A stretch of 64,000 nt of DNA from Gigaspora rosea (GCA_003550325.1 QKWP01000492.1:202165-266164), one strand, 5' to 3'. Positions 1 through 12,574 are shown, counted from the stretch's first letter. Numbers and translations are program-made. Notes: generated from the letters alone by a model not told the origin.

Positions 1-956
1 ATATTAGTTATGTTAACTTCGCCAAATTACCCTTATTCACCTTATATTATATGCACATTTTTTTTTTAGTTCTTATTAATGTTCTTTTCTTTTTAGATCT
101 TATTTTTTTGCAATTTTTGAACCGAAAAGGCTGATCTCTCAGGATATGAAACTTTTGTTTTTATTTTAGGTTTCATTCTTTTTCCTGGTAAAAAAGTGTT
201 TCTGTAAAGATAAATATAGGGTCTTTTTTTTTTTTCTAAATTATGCTTTTAACTAATTCTTTCTTTATTTTTTTTTTTGACAATATTATAAGAATTAATA
301 TGTTTGTAGCCATGGTTACTGTAACCACACTTTATAAAATTGTTAATAATTCGTGATTTTACTAGGGTAACCCTGTTGTGTTACTAACAAAAAATGCTCC
401 TCTTGCGATTTTGTAATAATTTTAACTTTAACCCTAACCCTATTTTTAACCAATCACAACTCTAACCCTAACTCTAACCCTAATCCTAACCCTAACTATA
501 TTACATTTGGGCTTAGTTATAGACCCTGGCTACTATAATCTATAGTTACAAATATATTAATTTATATTATAATATCAATAGAACAGTAGAATATAAAAGA
601 CTTTTAAACTAATTATATGCCAAATTTGAAATATATGTACTGGGACATAAAGAGCAAAAATTTTGCTAAGCTAAGTAAAATTTTGTTTGTTTTCATTTTC
701 GGTTCTTCTTTTTAATTTTATTAATCTATACATTTCTAGAGCAATATATCAAGAGACGACAATATAACAAGACTGATTTTTGTTAGCACATTTATAGACT
801 CAAGGATCAAACTGGGATATAGGGCATAAAGACTTCTCAAAACTAGAGCAGTATTTCATTAAAAAAAATATAGGATGGTATGTAGGGCATAATATATTAA
901 CTTTTTGAAATAAGTATGGCTTCAGATTTCGCTTTTGTTTTGGGTTCAAATATTAA
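1..956. other. Gene-free AT-rich stretch
   Basis: Apart from the telomere-like run I see no coding frame, RNA gene or terminal repeat here. It consists of poly-T tracts and unique AT-rich sequence. Confidence 0.5.
425..500. repeat. Interstitial telomere-like CCCTAA repeats
   Basis: A short run of CCCTAA and variant units (CTCTAA, CCTAAT) interrupted by ordinary sequence. It resembles the fungal telomere hexamer but is degenerate and internal, so it is not a chromosome end. Shorter runs of the same hexamer occur near 30610-30640, 38465 and 42850. Confidence 0.6.
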
Positions 957-958
957 TA

Positions 959-1299
959 CAGTCAACCCTCCATAAATGCAACCTCCATAAATGCAATACC
1001 TCTCTAAATGCACGTTTTTTCTATTCCGTAAAATGTTATTAGTGCTAAATGCACATTCTATATTCTGTAAATGCACGTTTTCTTGAATAACATTTTATAT
1101 CACACTAACCTCTCTAAATGCATGTGGCCAATCAAATTTTAGTATTTAAGATAGGTTATACAGTTTTGGTAGAAGTTACACAAACTTAATGATCTAATTT
1201 TTAAAAGCTGCAATTTAATTGGCTCTCTCTAAATACAAACCTCCCTAAATGCACGTTGTAGGCTTGTCCCTACAAGTTGCATTTATGGAGGGTTGACTG
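959..1299. mobile_element. pogo/Tigger-like MITE, 341 bp
   Basis: Perfect terminal inverted repeats begin CAGTCAACCCTCCATAAATG and are flanked by TA on both sides (957-958, 1300-1301), the target duplication of Tc1/mariner/pogo elements. The interior repeats the motif CTCTAAATGCACG several times. It has no coding capacity, so it is non-autonomous. The TIR is related to that of the 1-kb element at 48735-49745, and a damaged right half of the same family lies at about 28440-28490. Confidence 0.85.
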
Positions 1300-1414
1300 T
1301 ATTTTGTTTCAATTGTAGGGACACTATGGTATATCTCAGGGCAAAAAGTTCCTTGAATACAACAACACAAACAATTAAAAACTATCGAACGAACCACAAT
1401 CCCTACTCCTATAA

Positions 1415-1943
1415 GGGGGCATCCATAAATAACGTTATGTACCCCCTCATAGTAGCGCTGGACCCCCTCTACTGTATAAAAAAATTTTTCAAAATCCGTA
1501 TGTTTATAAATAAAATTTTACAAAAACTTGAATATATTGTGAACAGTGATCCAATTTGGATGATTTAGGTACCATTTGATTTATCTCAGTGAGTCGAATT
1601 CAATGGTACCAAAATCATTTCATTTGGATTACTGGATCAATAGTTATTCACAAAAAACTATTGATTTTTTAGTAATTTTATAAAAAAACATAATAACCAA
1701 TAGTATTTGGCCAATAAAATTTGATCCAGTAATCCAAATGGAATGAAATTGGTACCATTCGACTCCTCTCACCGAGACGAATCGAATGGTACCAAAATCA
1801 TTAAATTTGGACTACTGGTTCAATTTTTAGCTAATTTTTTCTAAAAAAATTACGTTATATTTTTTTGACCCCCCCTACTTATTAAGAAAAACATTATCAT
1901 TCGTCCAACCCCCTCTTGTATAACGTTATTTATAGATGACCCC
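1415..1943. mobile_element. Harbinger-like MITE, family 1, copy 1 (529 bp)
   Basis: TIRs start GGGGGCATCCATAAATAACG and the element is flanked by TAA on both sides. A 3-bp TWA duplication is typical of PIF/Harbinger elements. Inside are several palindromic blocks built around GGTACCATTCGATTCGTCTC and its complement. Two more full copies lie at 6227-6756 and 22504-23033, all about 530 bp, which fixes the boundaries. No transposase is present. Confidence 0.85.
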
Positions 1944-2052
1944 TAATCAACAAAACTCAACATATTTTCTTAATTACAGTAACTAAATTTAAAAATATAC
2001 ATGGAAAGTATAAATCGGGGCTTAGTTCTATAGAAGAACTATAGGTCATGTC

Positions 2053-2222
2053 TAGTGATGCCACCAAAATTGATTTTTGAAAAAGGCCTATTTCGTCTTT
2101 ATTAGAGAAAATTAAAATTTTTTATAAGGAAGAGCAAATAAAATTTATATAGATATGTCCCTTATAATTTTGTCTATTCAAAAAAAGTATTAAATAATTT
2201 CCTCTTTTAAGTAAAATAAGTA
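2053..2222 (+). repeat. Repeat family R, copy 1 (3'-truncated)
   Basis: Begins TAGTGATGCCACCAAAATTG and matches the copies at 51258-51492 (reverse) and 58434-58672 for about 170 bp. It then stops and is followed by simple TAGTAT repeats, so the 3' hairpin end seen in the other copies is missing. Confidence 0.7.
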
Positions 2223-3784
2223 GTATTAGTATAGTAAGTAGTATTAATATAGTAAGTAGTACAGCAGTAGTAAGTAGTATTGGATATATTAAATAGTAAA
2301 GTTGTATGAACTATCGGTACAATGATATGTACCACAATGATCACGTGTTCGCATCACACGATGACTATCGGACCTTTACTTAATGGTTGATAGTTCGGGA
2401 TGAATATCATCAGCAAATTTATAGTAGTGCAATCTCTCGAAAGATTTTGTGAACATGCAAAATCTTTTGAAAGATTGCGCATATGCAATATATTTCGAAA
2501 CATTTCACAATATATTTCGAAATATTTCAGGTTTCAAAATATTTCGAAAATATTTCAAAAGTAAATTCGAAATATTTTTTGAGCGGACTGGCTATGACTG
2601 GCTGGATCAGTAGATATGTAACCTGGGTCATACTAAGGACGTATTTTTGAAATACTTTGAATATATCTAAATTGATCTGCATATCTGTATTACAAGATCA
2701 GATTAGATCTTTTTTTTATTAATTAGATCTTCTATTCACGTTGTTTTTTTATTTCAGTTTGTTTTTTTTATTTTCGCTTTTTTTTGTTGTTTTCGCTTTT
2801 TTTTTGCTTTTGTTCTGTTTTTCTTTTTTATATTTATTTATTTATTTTTAAATTTTTTTCATATTTTACAAGAACACTAGCCCTTTGCAAGAAAACCTAC
2901 AACTTTTCGGAACTTTGTGCATGCCTACTCAGACTTCCGAAACTTTGCAAGAACACACAACAGATTTCCCCAGCAATTTCTAAATTTCTAGGAACGCTAC
3001 TTTAGAGAAATGGGTGCAAGTTTTCGCAAGTTTTTGTAAGTTTTTGCAAGTTTTGCAAGTTTTTTGCAAGTTCTTGCAAGGTTTTGCTTTATTGTTTTTT
3101 TCGTTTCATGTTTTTTGTTTTTGTTTTTTTTTTTGTTTTATTTTTTATTAATTTATTTTGTTTTGACACTTTGAGAGAACAAAACCCTTACTTCCTAGCA
3201 CTTTGCAAGAAAACCAACCCAGACTTTTTCGGCGCTTTGCGACTTTTTTGGCATTTTGCAAGAACATTAACACGGCTTTCGCAATTTCTGAATTTGCAAG
3301 AACGCGAACTGAGAAATAAAGATTTGGGGCTTCGTTTATTTTTTTTATTAGTTTGTTTACATTTTTTGTTTTTTCATTTGTTTTTTTTTTTACTTATTTT
3401 TTTAAATTTTATTTTATTTTATTTATTCCTGACTTTTTCGAAACTTTGCGACTTTTTTGGCACTTTACAAAATTTCTCCAGCAATTTGCAAAAACACTAA
3501 TACTTCTAAGAAATGGTTTTTTTTATTTTTTTCACTTCTTTACTATTTTTAGGAAGTATTTGGAAAAAAAGAGCGAAATGAAGGTATAACCAAACCAAAA
3601 AAAATAGCCAAAGCGAAAACGATAGAAAACAAAGAAGCAAAGATAATAGGTAACTTTGGAGTGAGCGAAAATAAATGTGTAGGTCTAGTTTTTTGTATAT
3701 AGTAATAGAATTAAATGCGAAGAAGTGCGAAAGTAGTTAAAATAATATGTAATAATGTAAAAATAATACTGTAAAAAATGTATA

Positions 3785-3955
3785 ATAATTAAAATATAAT
3801 ATATAATGTAATATGTATAATATATAATAATAATAAATAAAAATATAATAATAAATAAAAATATAATAATAAATAAAAATATAATAATAAATAAAAATAT
3901 AAAAATATAATAATAAATAAAAATATAATAATAAATAAAAATATAAAATTTAATA
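3785..3955. repeat. AT microsatellite (AAATATAATAAT units)
   Basis: A near-perfect run of 12-18-bp units of the type AATAAATAAAAATATAAT. The minus-strand open frame across it is an Ile/Phe/Tyr homopolymer artefact. Confidence 0.85.
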
Positions 3956-3956
3956 A

Positions 3957-4115
3957 GGGCCATGACATATATTACGTAATATCATTTTATCATAGAGCTA
4001 CCCCCCTCCCCCTACATAAGACCAATTAGCCAATCAAATTGTATAATTAGTCTTATGTAAAAATTTTTTTGACCCCCCTCCCCCCCAGGATATTATATAA
4101 TATCTGTCACTGCCC
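3957..4115. mobile_element. Small Harbinger-like MITE, 159 bp
   Basis: Ends GGGCCATGACATATATTACG and its imperfect inverse (read outward GGGCAGTGACAGATATTATA), flanked by TAA on both sides. C-rich tracts (CCCCCCTCCCC) lie inside. It is inserted in large repeat copy A. Confidence 0.65.
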
Positions 4116-4470
4116 TAATGCGAAAATTTTAAAAAATTTTGAAAATATGCGAAATATTGCGAAATATTGTGAAAAACTGCAGATTTACGCGATAATATGC
4201 GAAATATTACCTCCTGCGACCCCCAAAATGAGATAATTAGATAGGGTTTGCATTGTTTTATTTGGCCTATTTTCGCAATATGGCACAATATATTTTGCAT
4301 TATTTCGAAATATTTTGCAATATATTCCGAAATATTTCGAAAAACATATATACCGAAATCTTTCGAAAGATTGCGGATCTTTCAAAAGATTTCGCGTCAA
4401 TCGCAATTCTTTTGAAAGATTTCGGTATGCAATTTCTTTCGAAAGATTTCATATATTTATTTTGCTGATG

Positions 4471-5040
4471 AAAGTTATAGGGAGAGTTATATTATTTATT
4501 GTTTATTATTTATACATTATTTATTGTTTATTATTTATACATTATTTATTGCATATGTATTTATTCATTATTGCCGGATCTCTGCGCCATCTGCCCCATA
4601 TGCACCCCAATTGATCGTATTATCGTAATGCATCTGTCATCATGAATATGATCGATTAGTCTGGGTTATCGCGCATAATATCGGTACCATCTTGATCTTT
4701 GTGACTGTATTATCTAAGAAAAGAGATATCAATAATTATTAATAAGAAAATTCTATAAAAACGCAAGGCAAAAGACCTTGGTAGAGACGGATTTCGCCAT
4801 AAAAATACACATCTTAATAAATATCTATAAAAATCTTTTAAAAACCCAAACTCTTTATAATCAAATATATCGATTACAATATGATCCCTGTACTAGATAT
4901 CTGGGGTTCTTTTTTACTATAATTTGTATTTTAGAATATTAAAATCTATTACTATTAAATCTTTTCTTTCTTATTATAATATTTGCAATATATAGTAATA
5001 GTGTTTTTTTTAGAACAAAGCAAGATATAAAATAATATAA
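4471..5040. other. Gene-free stretch
   Basis: Short direct repeats of TTTATTGTTTATTATTTATACA at about 4495-4550, then AT-rich unique sequence. No gene or element end recognised. Confidence 0.5.
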
Positions 5041-5057
5041 AAGTAAAATAGTTTTTT

Positions 5058-6017
5058 TTTTTTTATATATATTAAAGTTTATGCTATGAAAATAAGTTTT
5101 TATTTAAAACTGTGGATAAATGGATCCTCTTTGGCACTTTGATATTTGTTATAAAAATGAGAATACAACTATCCATACGTACAACTTTTGGTTGTTTAAT
5201 TTAAGTAGTTCACCTGAAGGTTTTATACTAGTTGCTATATCTGCAACCCAACTAGGGGATTGTCTATTTAAACTTTCTGGTCCTTTTTTTTCCTGCTAAT
5301 ACTCCTACTTGTTTTACTAGTACAGCTTTCTGATATATTAGTTAATTCATTAGAACTACTTTATTCTTACAAGACACTTGGTAGAGCATTCCTTGTTCTA
5401 CTCAGGTATTCTTTATACTTTGGTAATTGTTTTATAGGATTATTTCTGTTTTTTTACCAATATCTATTTCTGCTCTTATAAAGTACACTCTGACTCTAGC
5501 AACTATCTTTTTCTTCTTTTTGGTCCTTCACTAGTATTTTCAAATTTTTAAACTAGTTAGCTCAAATGGGTTGATCTACTTGGTATTAGGTACTATTATA
5601 GTTTTTTATCACTTGGTATCTACTTCCAAAACATAGGTTTTTTTTTCTAGTACATCTCTAGTGGCCAGGTTGGTAGACTCTTTCCTTTAAAGATCATTAT
5701 TGTTTAGTTCTTTGGTTCCAAGATTTTGGTATTCTGGTTTCAGTAGTACTATCAAAGATATTTACTACTTTCTTATTTGAAACTTTTCTGTTTTCTCTAA
5801 TTTTTTGAATTTGTCTGTATAACAGATATACAACTATACCTAAAAGCTTCTAGTTAAAATAGTAAAACCAAGGCTATAGATAATATGCCCAACTAATTAA
5901 TAAAAATATAGTTATCAGAACACAGGCCTATTTTTCAAAGCATTACTAGTAAAATTTGAACTCTAAACCTACTGCTTAGCAGTGATAACTTACCAACTTC
6001 CTTAAGTTACCATACTT
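5058..6017 (-). mobile_element. tRNA-headed SINE, subfamily A (old copy)
   Basis: On the minus strand the element begins near 6015 with a degenerate tRNA-like head. Its B-box-like segment is AGTTCAAATTTTACT, near 5950. It ends in a poly-A tract (poly-T at 5051-5064). Flanking AAGTAAAATAG plus T-run duplications occur at 5041 and 6018. The tail matches the reverse complement of the tail of 56570-57573. It is more diverged than the copy at 6821-8095, hence older. A SINE of about 1 kb is unusually long. Confidence 0.7.
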
Positions 6018-6226
6018 AAGTAAAATAGTTTTTTACTATAGTAGTTCAATATATTATTTAGAAAAACATAAATTTATTTAGTTGAACAAAGATATATATA
6101 TAGTTATCCTCTTCTATAATCACGCAGTTTATATAGTTTATATCAAGAAAATTGATGATTATAAAAGAGTATAATTATGTAAAAATTTTTTTTTATAAAT
6201 TTATTAATCAATTGTCTTAAAATTTA

Positions 6227-6756
6227 GGGGGCATCCATAAATAACGTTATGTACCCCTTATAGTAGCGCTTGACCCCCGACTACTATATAAAAAAATTTT
6301 TCAAAATCCGTATGTTTATATATAAAATTTTACAAAAACTTGAGTATATTGTGACACAGTAATCCGATTTGGATGATTTAGGTACTATTCGATTCGTCTT
6401 AGTGAGACGAATCCAATGATGCCAAAATCATTTCATTTGGATCACTGGATTAATAGTTATTCACAAAAACTATTGATTTTATAGTTATTTTATAAGAAAA
6501 CATAATAACCAATAGTATTTGGCCAATACCTTTTGATCCATTGATCCAAATGAAATAAAATTGGTACCATTCGATTCCTTTCACCGAGATGAATCGAATG
6601 GTACCAAAATCATTAAATCTAGACCACTGGACCAGGTTTTAGACGATTTTTTCTAAAAAAATTGCATTATATTTTTTTGATCCCTCCTACTTAAGAGGAA
6701 AATCATTATATTTTGTCAGACCCCCCTCTTGTATAACGTTATTTCTGGATGCCCCC
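6227..6756. mobile_element. Harbinger-like MITE, family 1, copy 2 (530 bp)
   Basis: Same family as 1415-1943, with TIRs GGGGGCATCCATAAATAACG and TTA duplications at 6224-6226 and 6757-6759. Internal palindromes are conserved with point changes. Confidence 0.85.
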
Positions 6757-6820
6757 TTAGTATGATTGTACAGATGTTGTGATTATATAGGAGGTGATTT
6801 TAGAGGAGAATACCTATATT

Positions 6821-8095
6821 ATTTTTTTTTTGTTGTTAAGGTGAGGTCATGCCTCTAACTTTATTGAGTGTATATTAATCGTTACAATATATTGCTTACA
6901 ATTATTATACTATCTACTAAGTGTCGAGACTTGGACTATTTTATCCATAACCTAAACCTACCAGAGCCTACCATATTCCCATTTATACAGCTAGCCTAGT
7001 TTTGGACGTCCCTTTTCCCCAACCAACAGTTAGTATTCACATATCCACCACTTTACCCACATTTTCTACTATCATTACTTCCAATTTGGTGTATGTGATT
7101 CCAGGTAGGCGCTTGCTGCTTCCAAATTGGTATACCTGTTTCCTTACTAGCGTACTTCTCGGGAGTTCGTATCTCAAGGGGTAAGTATCTCAAGCCTGCA
7201 TGCTGCCGCAACTAGCCGATTTTTCTGCGACTTGGGGACCTAGGATTTAACGTTCCGAATTCGGGAATGTGCGAACGACTGTACTTCCCACTATGGTGAC
7301 GAGTACCCAGGCATGTTTTGCCAAAGCTTCCAGTCCCTGATATAGTTGGATGGCATCATGAGGCTCGGCCAACCCGACTCTACCACTACATGCACTTATA
7401 CCAGCTATACCTGTTACTAGTGGTCCCAGATCCTCTTAACGTCCTAAGACTCCCATATGGGTGCACCCAGAGCTCTGTTGGGCTTTGACACATACACATC
7501 TCCATGCTTCCACTTCTTGTTGGTCAGTCAGTTCCGTCTGCCCTTGCGAAGTTCACTAAACCCCAGTACCCGGTTAGTCACTCTTTAAATTCTTTTCCCC
7601 AGTCATTCCAGACTACCAATTCAGTTGGCCCGGAAGGATCGGTCTGCCAGGCTTTAGATGCCTAAGGTCTCCCTTTCCTTGGTTCATGCTTCTATAACAC
7701 ATGACCTTTTCCTCTGGTGCGACTCCGGCGGCCAGGTTGGTGGGCCCTTTTGCTATAGGGGCTCTTGCCTGTCCAGATTTTTCAGTCAGTCCCCGCCAAG
7801 ATTCTTTTCCCTGGTACCATCGTAAGTCCAGCTACCTCTCCACTCGGGACTTGCCAAGCGGGTTTCAATTGTTCCGGTCCCTTGGATTTGTCTGTGTAAC
7901 TTATACAACTACGCCAAAGCTCCCATTCAAGATGGTGGTACCAAGGTTACAGGTAATATACCCGACTGATCGATAAACAAATGTTACCATAACACAGGCC
8001 TATTTTCCAATTCGTCTCCAGTGGGATTTGAACTCTAGACCTGCCGCTTGGAGGCGTGACAACCAGACAGCTTCTCTAAGTCGCCACACTCATAT
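6821..8095 (-). mobile_element. tRNA-headed SINE, subfamily B, complete with 14-bp TSD
   Basis: Perfect target duplications AGAATACCTATATT flank it at 6807-6820 and 8096-8109. On the minus strand it starts with a tRNA-like head (GTGTGGCGACTTAG, B-box-like GAGTTCAAATCCCACTGG) and ends in poly-A. It is GC-richer than its surroundings and much less decayed than subfamily A at 5058-6017, so it inserted recently. At about 1275 bp it exceeds usual SINE length. The frames inside do not encode a recognisable protein. Related copy: 51891-55347 (interrupted). Confidence 0.85.
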
Positions 8096-8328
8096 AGAAT
8101 ACCTATATTTATTTAATTATATTACAAAACTTTAATATAAAACTATTTAAAAGTTTTTGTACCTAAAGAATTTTTGTAGCTAAAAAATTATAAAGAGCAA
8201 ACCTTAAAACTAAGAAGAGATAAAGGCTAGAGTTTATATTATTATATTAAAATACAAGCTTGTGTAATACTTGTTTTTTCAGATTAGCCTGAATATTAAT
8301 AAATATATAGATTATGTAATTTAACTAA

Positions 8329-8585
8329 GGCCAGACCAAATTGATTCTTGGTTTAACATAACATAAAATAACTGGAAGAGGGGGGTGGGCATTAAAAAAA
8401 AACACAAAAATAATAATACTGCAATTTTATGGGTTAATTTTACATATATTAGTTATATAAAATTTAAAAAATTGAGAGAGGGGCAAATACTATTAATTAC
8501 TATTAATGTGTATTGGACTTATATAAATTTTAAAAAATAGGAGGGAGGGGATCATGTTAAACAAAGAATTAAATTGGTCCTGGCC
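8329..8585. mobile_element. Harbinger-like MITE, family 3 (257 bp)
   Basis: Imperfect TIRs GGCCAGACCAAATTGATTC and (read outward) GGCCAGGACCAATTTAATTC are flanked by TAA on both sides. No coding capacity. Confidence 0.75.
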
Positions 8586-9149
8586 TAATTAATTGATAAT
8601 CTGAATAAAATCTGCAAAACGCAACTCTTTTGCTAATTTTTTGATCCATTTTCGGCACTAAGAAAAAAGAAGAAATTACACAAATTAAATTGAGAGAGGA
8701 CCAAAAGGCCATTAGGAAAAAAAAAAGAAGAAGTAAATTAAATAGAGGTTACTTAGGCCACTTTGGAGAACGCAAAACGATACAACAACTTATCATAAAA
8801 TCTCAGTTTTTTGAAAAAATTTTTTGTAAAAAGTGGGAATATCGTCAAGATCCTGAATTGCAGATTATAGTTAACAACAAAGGGCACGTGATCACTAATA
8901 CAAACAAGTACTCCAAATAAAGAAATAAACAAATTAAACACATAACATTTTGGATCAACAAAACAAACACAACATAAGGCAATTGTAAACAAATAAAGTA
9001 GAAAATACTTCAACACAGCATTGAACTAGGCGAGTAATAGAATAGAACAAGTGTTGCTTTTAGAAAAATTTAGTACCATCTTTAGCAAACAAGATGAGGA
9101 AAAAGAAGCTTTATTTAGAGAAAACAAAGTGTTACTGCTTAAGATAGAT
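8586..9149. other. Gene-poor stretch with an unassigned open frame
   Basis: An open frame at 8690-8920 (+) would give a 76-residue Lys-rich basic peptide (IRKKKRRSKLNRGYLGHFG near its start). I recognise no family, there is an overlapping open frame on the other strand, and both flanks are repeats. It may be a fragment of an old gene or chance. Confidence 0.25.
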
Positions 9150-11585
9150 ACATCAGCGAATTATATATACGTAATATTACGTAAGATATTACGGCCCGTA
9201 ATATTACGAAAATCTTACGATTGCTATGGGTTATTACGTAATATATTACATTATATTACGGTAATATTACGGTTATTATTTCGAAATATTTCGAAATATA
9301 TTGCGAAATATTGCGAAATAGACCAAATAAAAAAATGCAAATTACCTCTCCTACAGGGGTCGCGTACTCATGCAGATCAATAAACTAATGCATGCAGGAG
9401 GTAATATTTTGATATTTTCGCATTGTTTCGCAATATTTTGCAAATTTTCGCAAATTTTCAAAATTTTTAAAAAATAAATAAACGATATACATATTCACAT
9501 AATTATGCTTTTTTACAGGTTTTCGCAATATTTCGCACAGTTTCGCAATTTAATATAAAATTTTATATTTTTATTATTTATTATTATATTTTAATTATAT
9601 TTAAAAATTTTTAAACAATATTACATATTTTATTATATTATATTTTAATAATTATCATACTTTCTTTACAGTATTATTTTTACATTATTACATATTATTT
9701 TAAATACTTTTGCACTTCGTCACATCTAATTCTATTACTATATACAAAAACTATCCTAAACACTTATTTTTGCTCACCCCACAGTTAGTTATAAAAAAAT
9801 AAACTATTATATTTCTAATATTCACTCATATTCGCTTATATTCATTCATATTCATTTATATTTGCCTATATTCACTCATATTCGCCTATATTCACTTATA
9901 TTCTAGTGTTCTTGTAAAGTTTTGGAAAAGTCAGATCGTTTTCTTGTAAAGTTCTGAAAGAAGTAAGGAATAAATAAATAAAATAAAATTAAAAAAAAAA
10001 TAAGTAAAAAAAAAAAACAAACAAAAAACAAAAATGTAAGCAAACTAAATAAAAAAAATAAACGAAGCCTCCAAATTTTCCATTTCTTTAAGTTTATATT
10101 CTTGCAATTTTAAAATCATCAAAGGTTTTCTCAAAGTGCTGAAATAAATAAAAAATAATAAAAATTAAAGAAATAAGTAAAAAGAAAACAAACAAAAAAA
10201 ATGAAATATAAGCAAACTGAATAAAAAAAATAAAACCCCAAATCTCTATTTCTNNNNNNNNNNNNNNNNNNNNNNNNNNNNNNNNNNNNNNNNNNNNNNN
10301 NNNNNNNNNNNNNNNNNNNNNNNNNNNNNNNNNNNNNNNNNNNNNNNNNNNNNNNNNNNNNNNNNNNNNNNNNNNNNNNNNNNNNNNNNNNNNNNNNNNN
10401 NNNNNNNNNNNNNNNNNNNNNNNNNNNNNNNNNNNNNNNNNNNNNNNNNNNNNNNNNNNNNNNNNNNNNNNNNNNNNNNNNNNNNNNNNNNNNNNNNNNN
10501 NNNNNNNNNNNNNNNNNNNNNNNNNNNNNNNNNNNNNNNNNNNNNNNNNNNNNNNNNNNNNNNNNNNNNNNNNNNNNNNNNNNNNNNNNNNNNNNNNNNN
10601 NNNNNNNNNNNNNNNNNNNNNNNNNNNNNNNNNNNNNNNNNNNNNNNNNNNNNNNNNNNNNNNNNNNNNNNNNNNNNNNNNNNNNNNNNNNNNNNNNNNN
10701 NNNNNNNNNNNNNNNNNNNNNNNNNNNNNNNNNNNNNNNNNNNNNNNNNNNNNNNNNNNNNNNNNNNNNNNNNNNNNNNNNNNNNNNNNNNNNNNNNNNN
10801 NNNNNNNNNNNNNNNNNNNNNNNNNNNNNNNNNNNNNNNNNNNNNNNNNNNNNNNNNNNNNNNNNNNNNNNNNNNNNNNNNNNNNNNNNNNNNNNNNNNN
10901 NNNNNNNNNNNNNNNNNNNNNNNNNNNNNNNNNNNNNNNNNNNNNNNNNNNNNNNNNNNNNNNNNNNNNNNNNNNNNNNNNNNNNNNNNNNNNNNNNNNN
11001 NNNNNNNNNNNNNNNNNNNNNNNNNNNNNNNNNNNNNNNNNNNNNNNNNNNNNNNNNNNNNNNNNNNNNNNNNNNNNNNNNNNNNNNNNNNNNNNNNNNN
11101 NNNNNNNNNNNNNNNNNNNNNNNNNNNNNNNNNNNNNNNNNNNNNNNNNNNNNNNNNNNNNNNNNNNNNNNNNNNNNNNNNNNNNNNNNNNNNNNNNNNN
11201 NNNNNNNNNNNNNNNNNNNNNNNNNNNNNNNNNNNTTTTTTTTTTTTTTTTGCCTGGCGAATTTTTGTAATTGTTAAAAATCTTTTAATCATTATATATC
11301 ATTTAATATAAACAAAAGATCTAATCTGATCTTTTTGTAGTACAGAATTTGAACATTATTTGAACTATTTCGAACTATAGATTTACTGATCTAGCTTGGT
11401 TTCCTAGTCCTAAAATATTTTGAAAGGGGTTCGAAATATTTCGTAATATATTTCGAAATATTTCGAAATTATTTTCATAATATTTCGAAAATTTGATATT
11501 TCAAAATATTTCGAAATATATAACGTAATATTTTGCTTATATTATAGTTCGTAAGACCTTACATAAGATTACGCTATTATAAATT
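9150..11585 (-). repeat. Large palindrome-ended repeat, copy B (contains gap)
   Basis: Inverted counterpart of 2417-4470. Its left end carries palindromes with a TACGTA core (GTAATATTACGTAA, CGTAAGATATTACG) where copy A has TTCGAA. Further in (9275-9310) and at the right end (11400-11530) the TTTCGAAATA version returns. The A-rich interior mirrors the T-rich interior of copy A, and the assembly gap falls inside it. Confidence 0.65.
10254..11235. other. Assembly gap (982 N)
   Basis: Run of undetermined bases inside repeat copy B, followed by a poly-T run. The left flank matches the reverse complement of about 3310-3340 in copy A, so the gap most likely hides the low-complexity interior of this repeat. 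Confidence 0.95.
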
Positions 11586-11674
11586 TGATGATGTAGGAAC
11601 CAAAAAGGCACAGCCCATGTTTATTTTAATACGGAGGCTAAATACAAAGCTGCACAAATGATAACAGTTTTTTA

Positions 11675-12574
11675 GGGAGCTTCCAGAAATTACGTAATTT
11701 TTGGGTGGTGGGTGGGGTCGCCAAAATATCAGGTTATAATTCTGGTCAAAATTTTATAATTTTGGCCAAAAGTATAAAATTATAAAATTATTGATAACTT
11801 TTGTTCTACTGGGTCAATTTAGATGATTTAACTACCAAAATGCTCATCTTGATAAGACAATTCTAACAAGCCCAAAATTGTTAAAATCTAATCACAGGAT
11901 CCCAAGATCATTCAACTTTTGTGTAATTTTAATAGGGATTTTTTAGTATTACTAAGTAAATTTCTTTAACATTGAATAACTTTTGATTCACTGGTCCGTT
12001 TTGGATGATTTAACTACCAAAATGTTCGTCTTAGTGAGACGATTCTAACAAGCCTAAAACCGCTAAATTCTAATCACAGGATCCAAAGATCGATAAAGAT
12101 TTGTATTGTTATTAACAATACAAATCTTTGTCGATCTTGTGATCCTGTGATTGGAATTTAGCGATTTTGGGCTTGTTAGAATCGTCTCACTGAGACGAAC
12201 ATTTTGGTAGTTAAATTATCCAAAACGGGCCAGTGGATCAAAAGTTATTCAATGCTAAAGAAATTTACTTAGTGATTCTAAAAAATCACTATTAAAATTA
12301 CACAAAAGTTGAATGATCTTGGGATCCTGTGATTAGATTTTAACGATTTTAGACTTGTTAGAATCGTCTCATTGAGATGAGCATTTTGGTAGTTAAATCA
12401 TACAAAACGGACCAGTGGATCAAAAGTTATTATCAATTCAAAAAATTGGACATATAAATAATTTTTAAAAAAATATAAAATTTGATTGGCTAATAGGGTA
12501 TCAGGTGTGGGTGAGTGGGGTAAAATTTTGAAATTTATTAGTAACAAAAAATTATGTAATTTCTGGAAGCTCCC
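11675..12574. mobile_element. Harbinger-like MITE, family 2, copy 1 (900 bp)
   Basis: TIRs GGGAGCTTCCAGAAATTACG are flanked by TTA at 11672-11674 and 12575-12577. The whole element is close to a long palindrome centred near 12110, where a short TTATTAACAA-like loop joins arms reading AAAGATCGA/TCGATCTT. Second copy: 52676-53606. No transposase. Confidence 0.85.

Larger units (their letters stand above)
2417..4470 (+). repeat. Large palindrome-ended repeat, copy A
   Basis: Homologous in inverted orientation to 9150-11585. Both ends carry arrays of short palindromes (AATCTTTCGAAAGATT, ATATTTCGAAATAT). The middle (2706-3600) is T-rich with many TTTGCAAGAAC/GCAAGTTTT units. A unique-looking block at 3640-3780 can be matched to the reverse complement of 9650-9790. 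Open frames in the T-rich part encode only Phe/Leu-rich low-complexity peptides and are not convincing genes. The element class is unknown; it may be a foldback-type DNA transposon. Confidence 0.65.

Noticed and set aside
425..500. A chromosome end
   Set aside because: The CCCTAA run is short, degenerate and followed by ordinary sequence on both sides.
2784..3589. Overlapping Phe/Leu-rich frames resembling membrane proteins
   Set aside because: T-rich low-complexity DNA with TTTGCAAG repeats; hydrophobic composition follows from base composition.
3685..3963. Ile/Tyr-rich 92-codon frame
   Set aside because: Produced by the AAATATAATAAT microsatellite.
8020..8090. A functional tRNA gene
   Set aside because: A/B-box-like sequences are the head of a SINE; the same head recurs at 5950-6015, 51891 and 56570 and no cloverleaf with acceptor stem pairing was seen.
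10246..11292. Open frame of about 350 codons on the minus strand
   Set aside because: It spans the run of N; only its ends are real bases.
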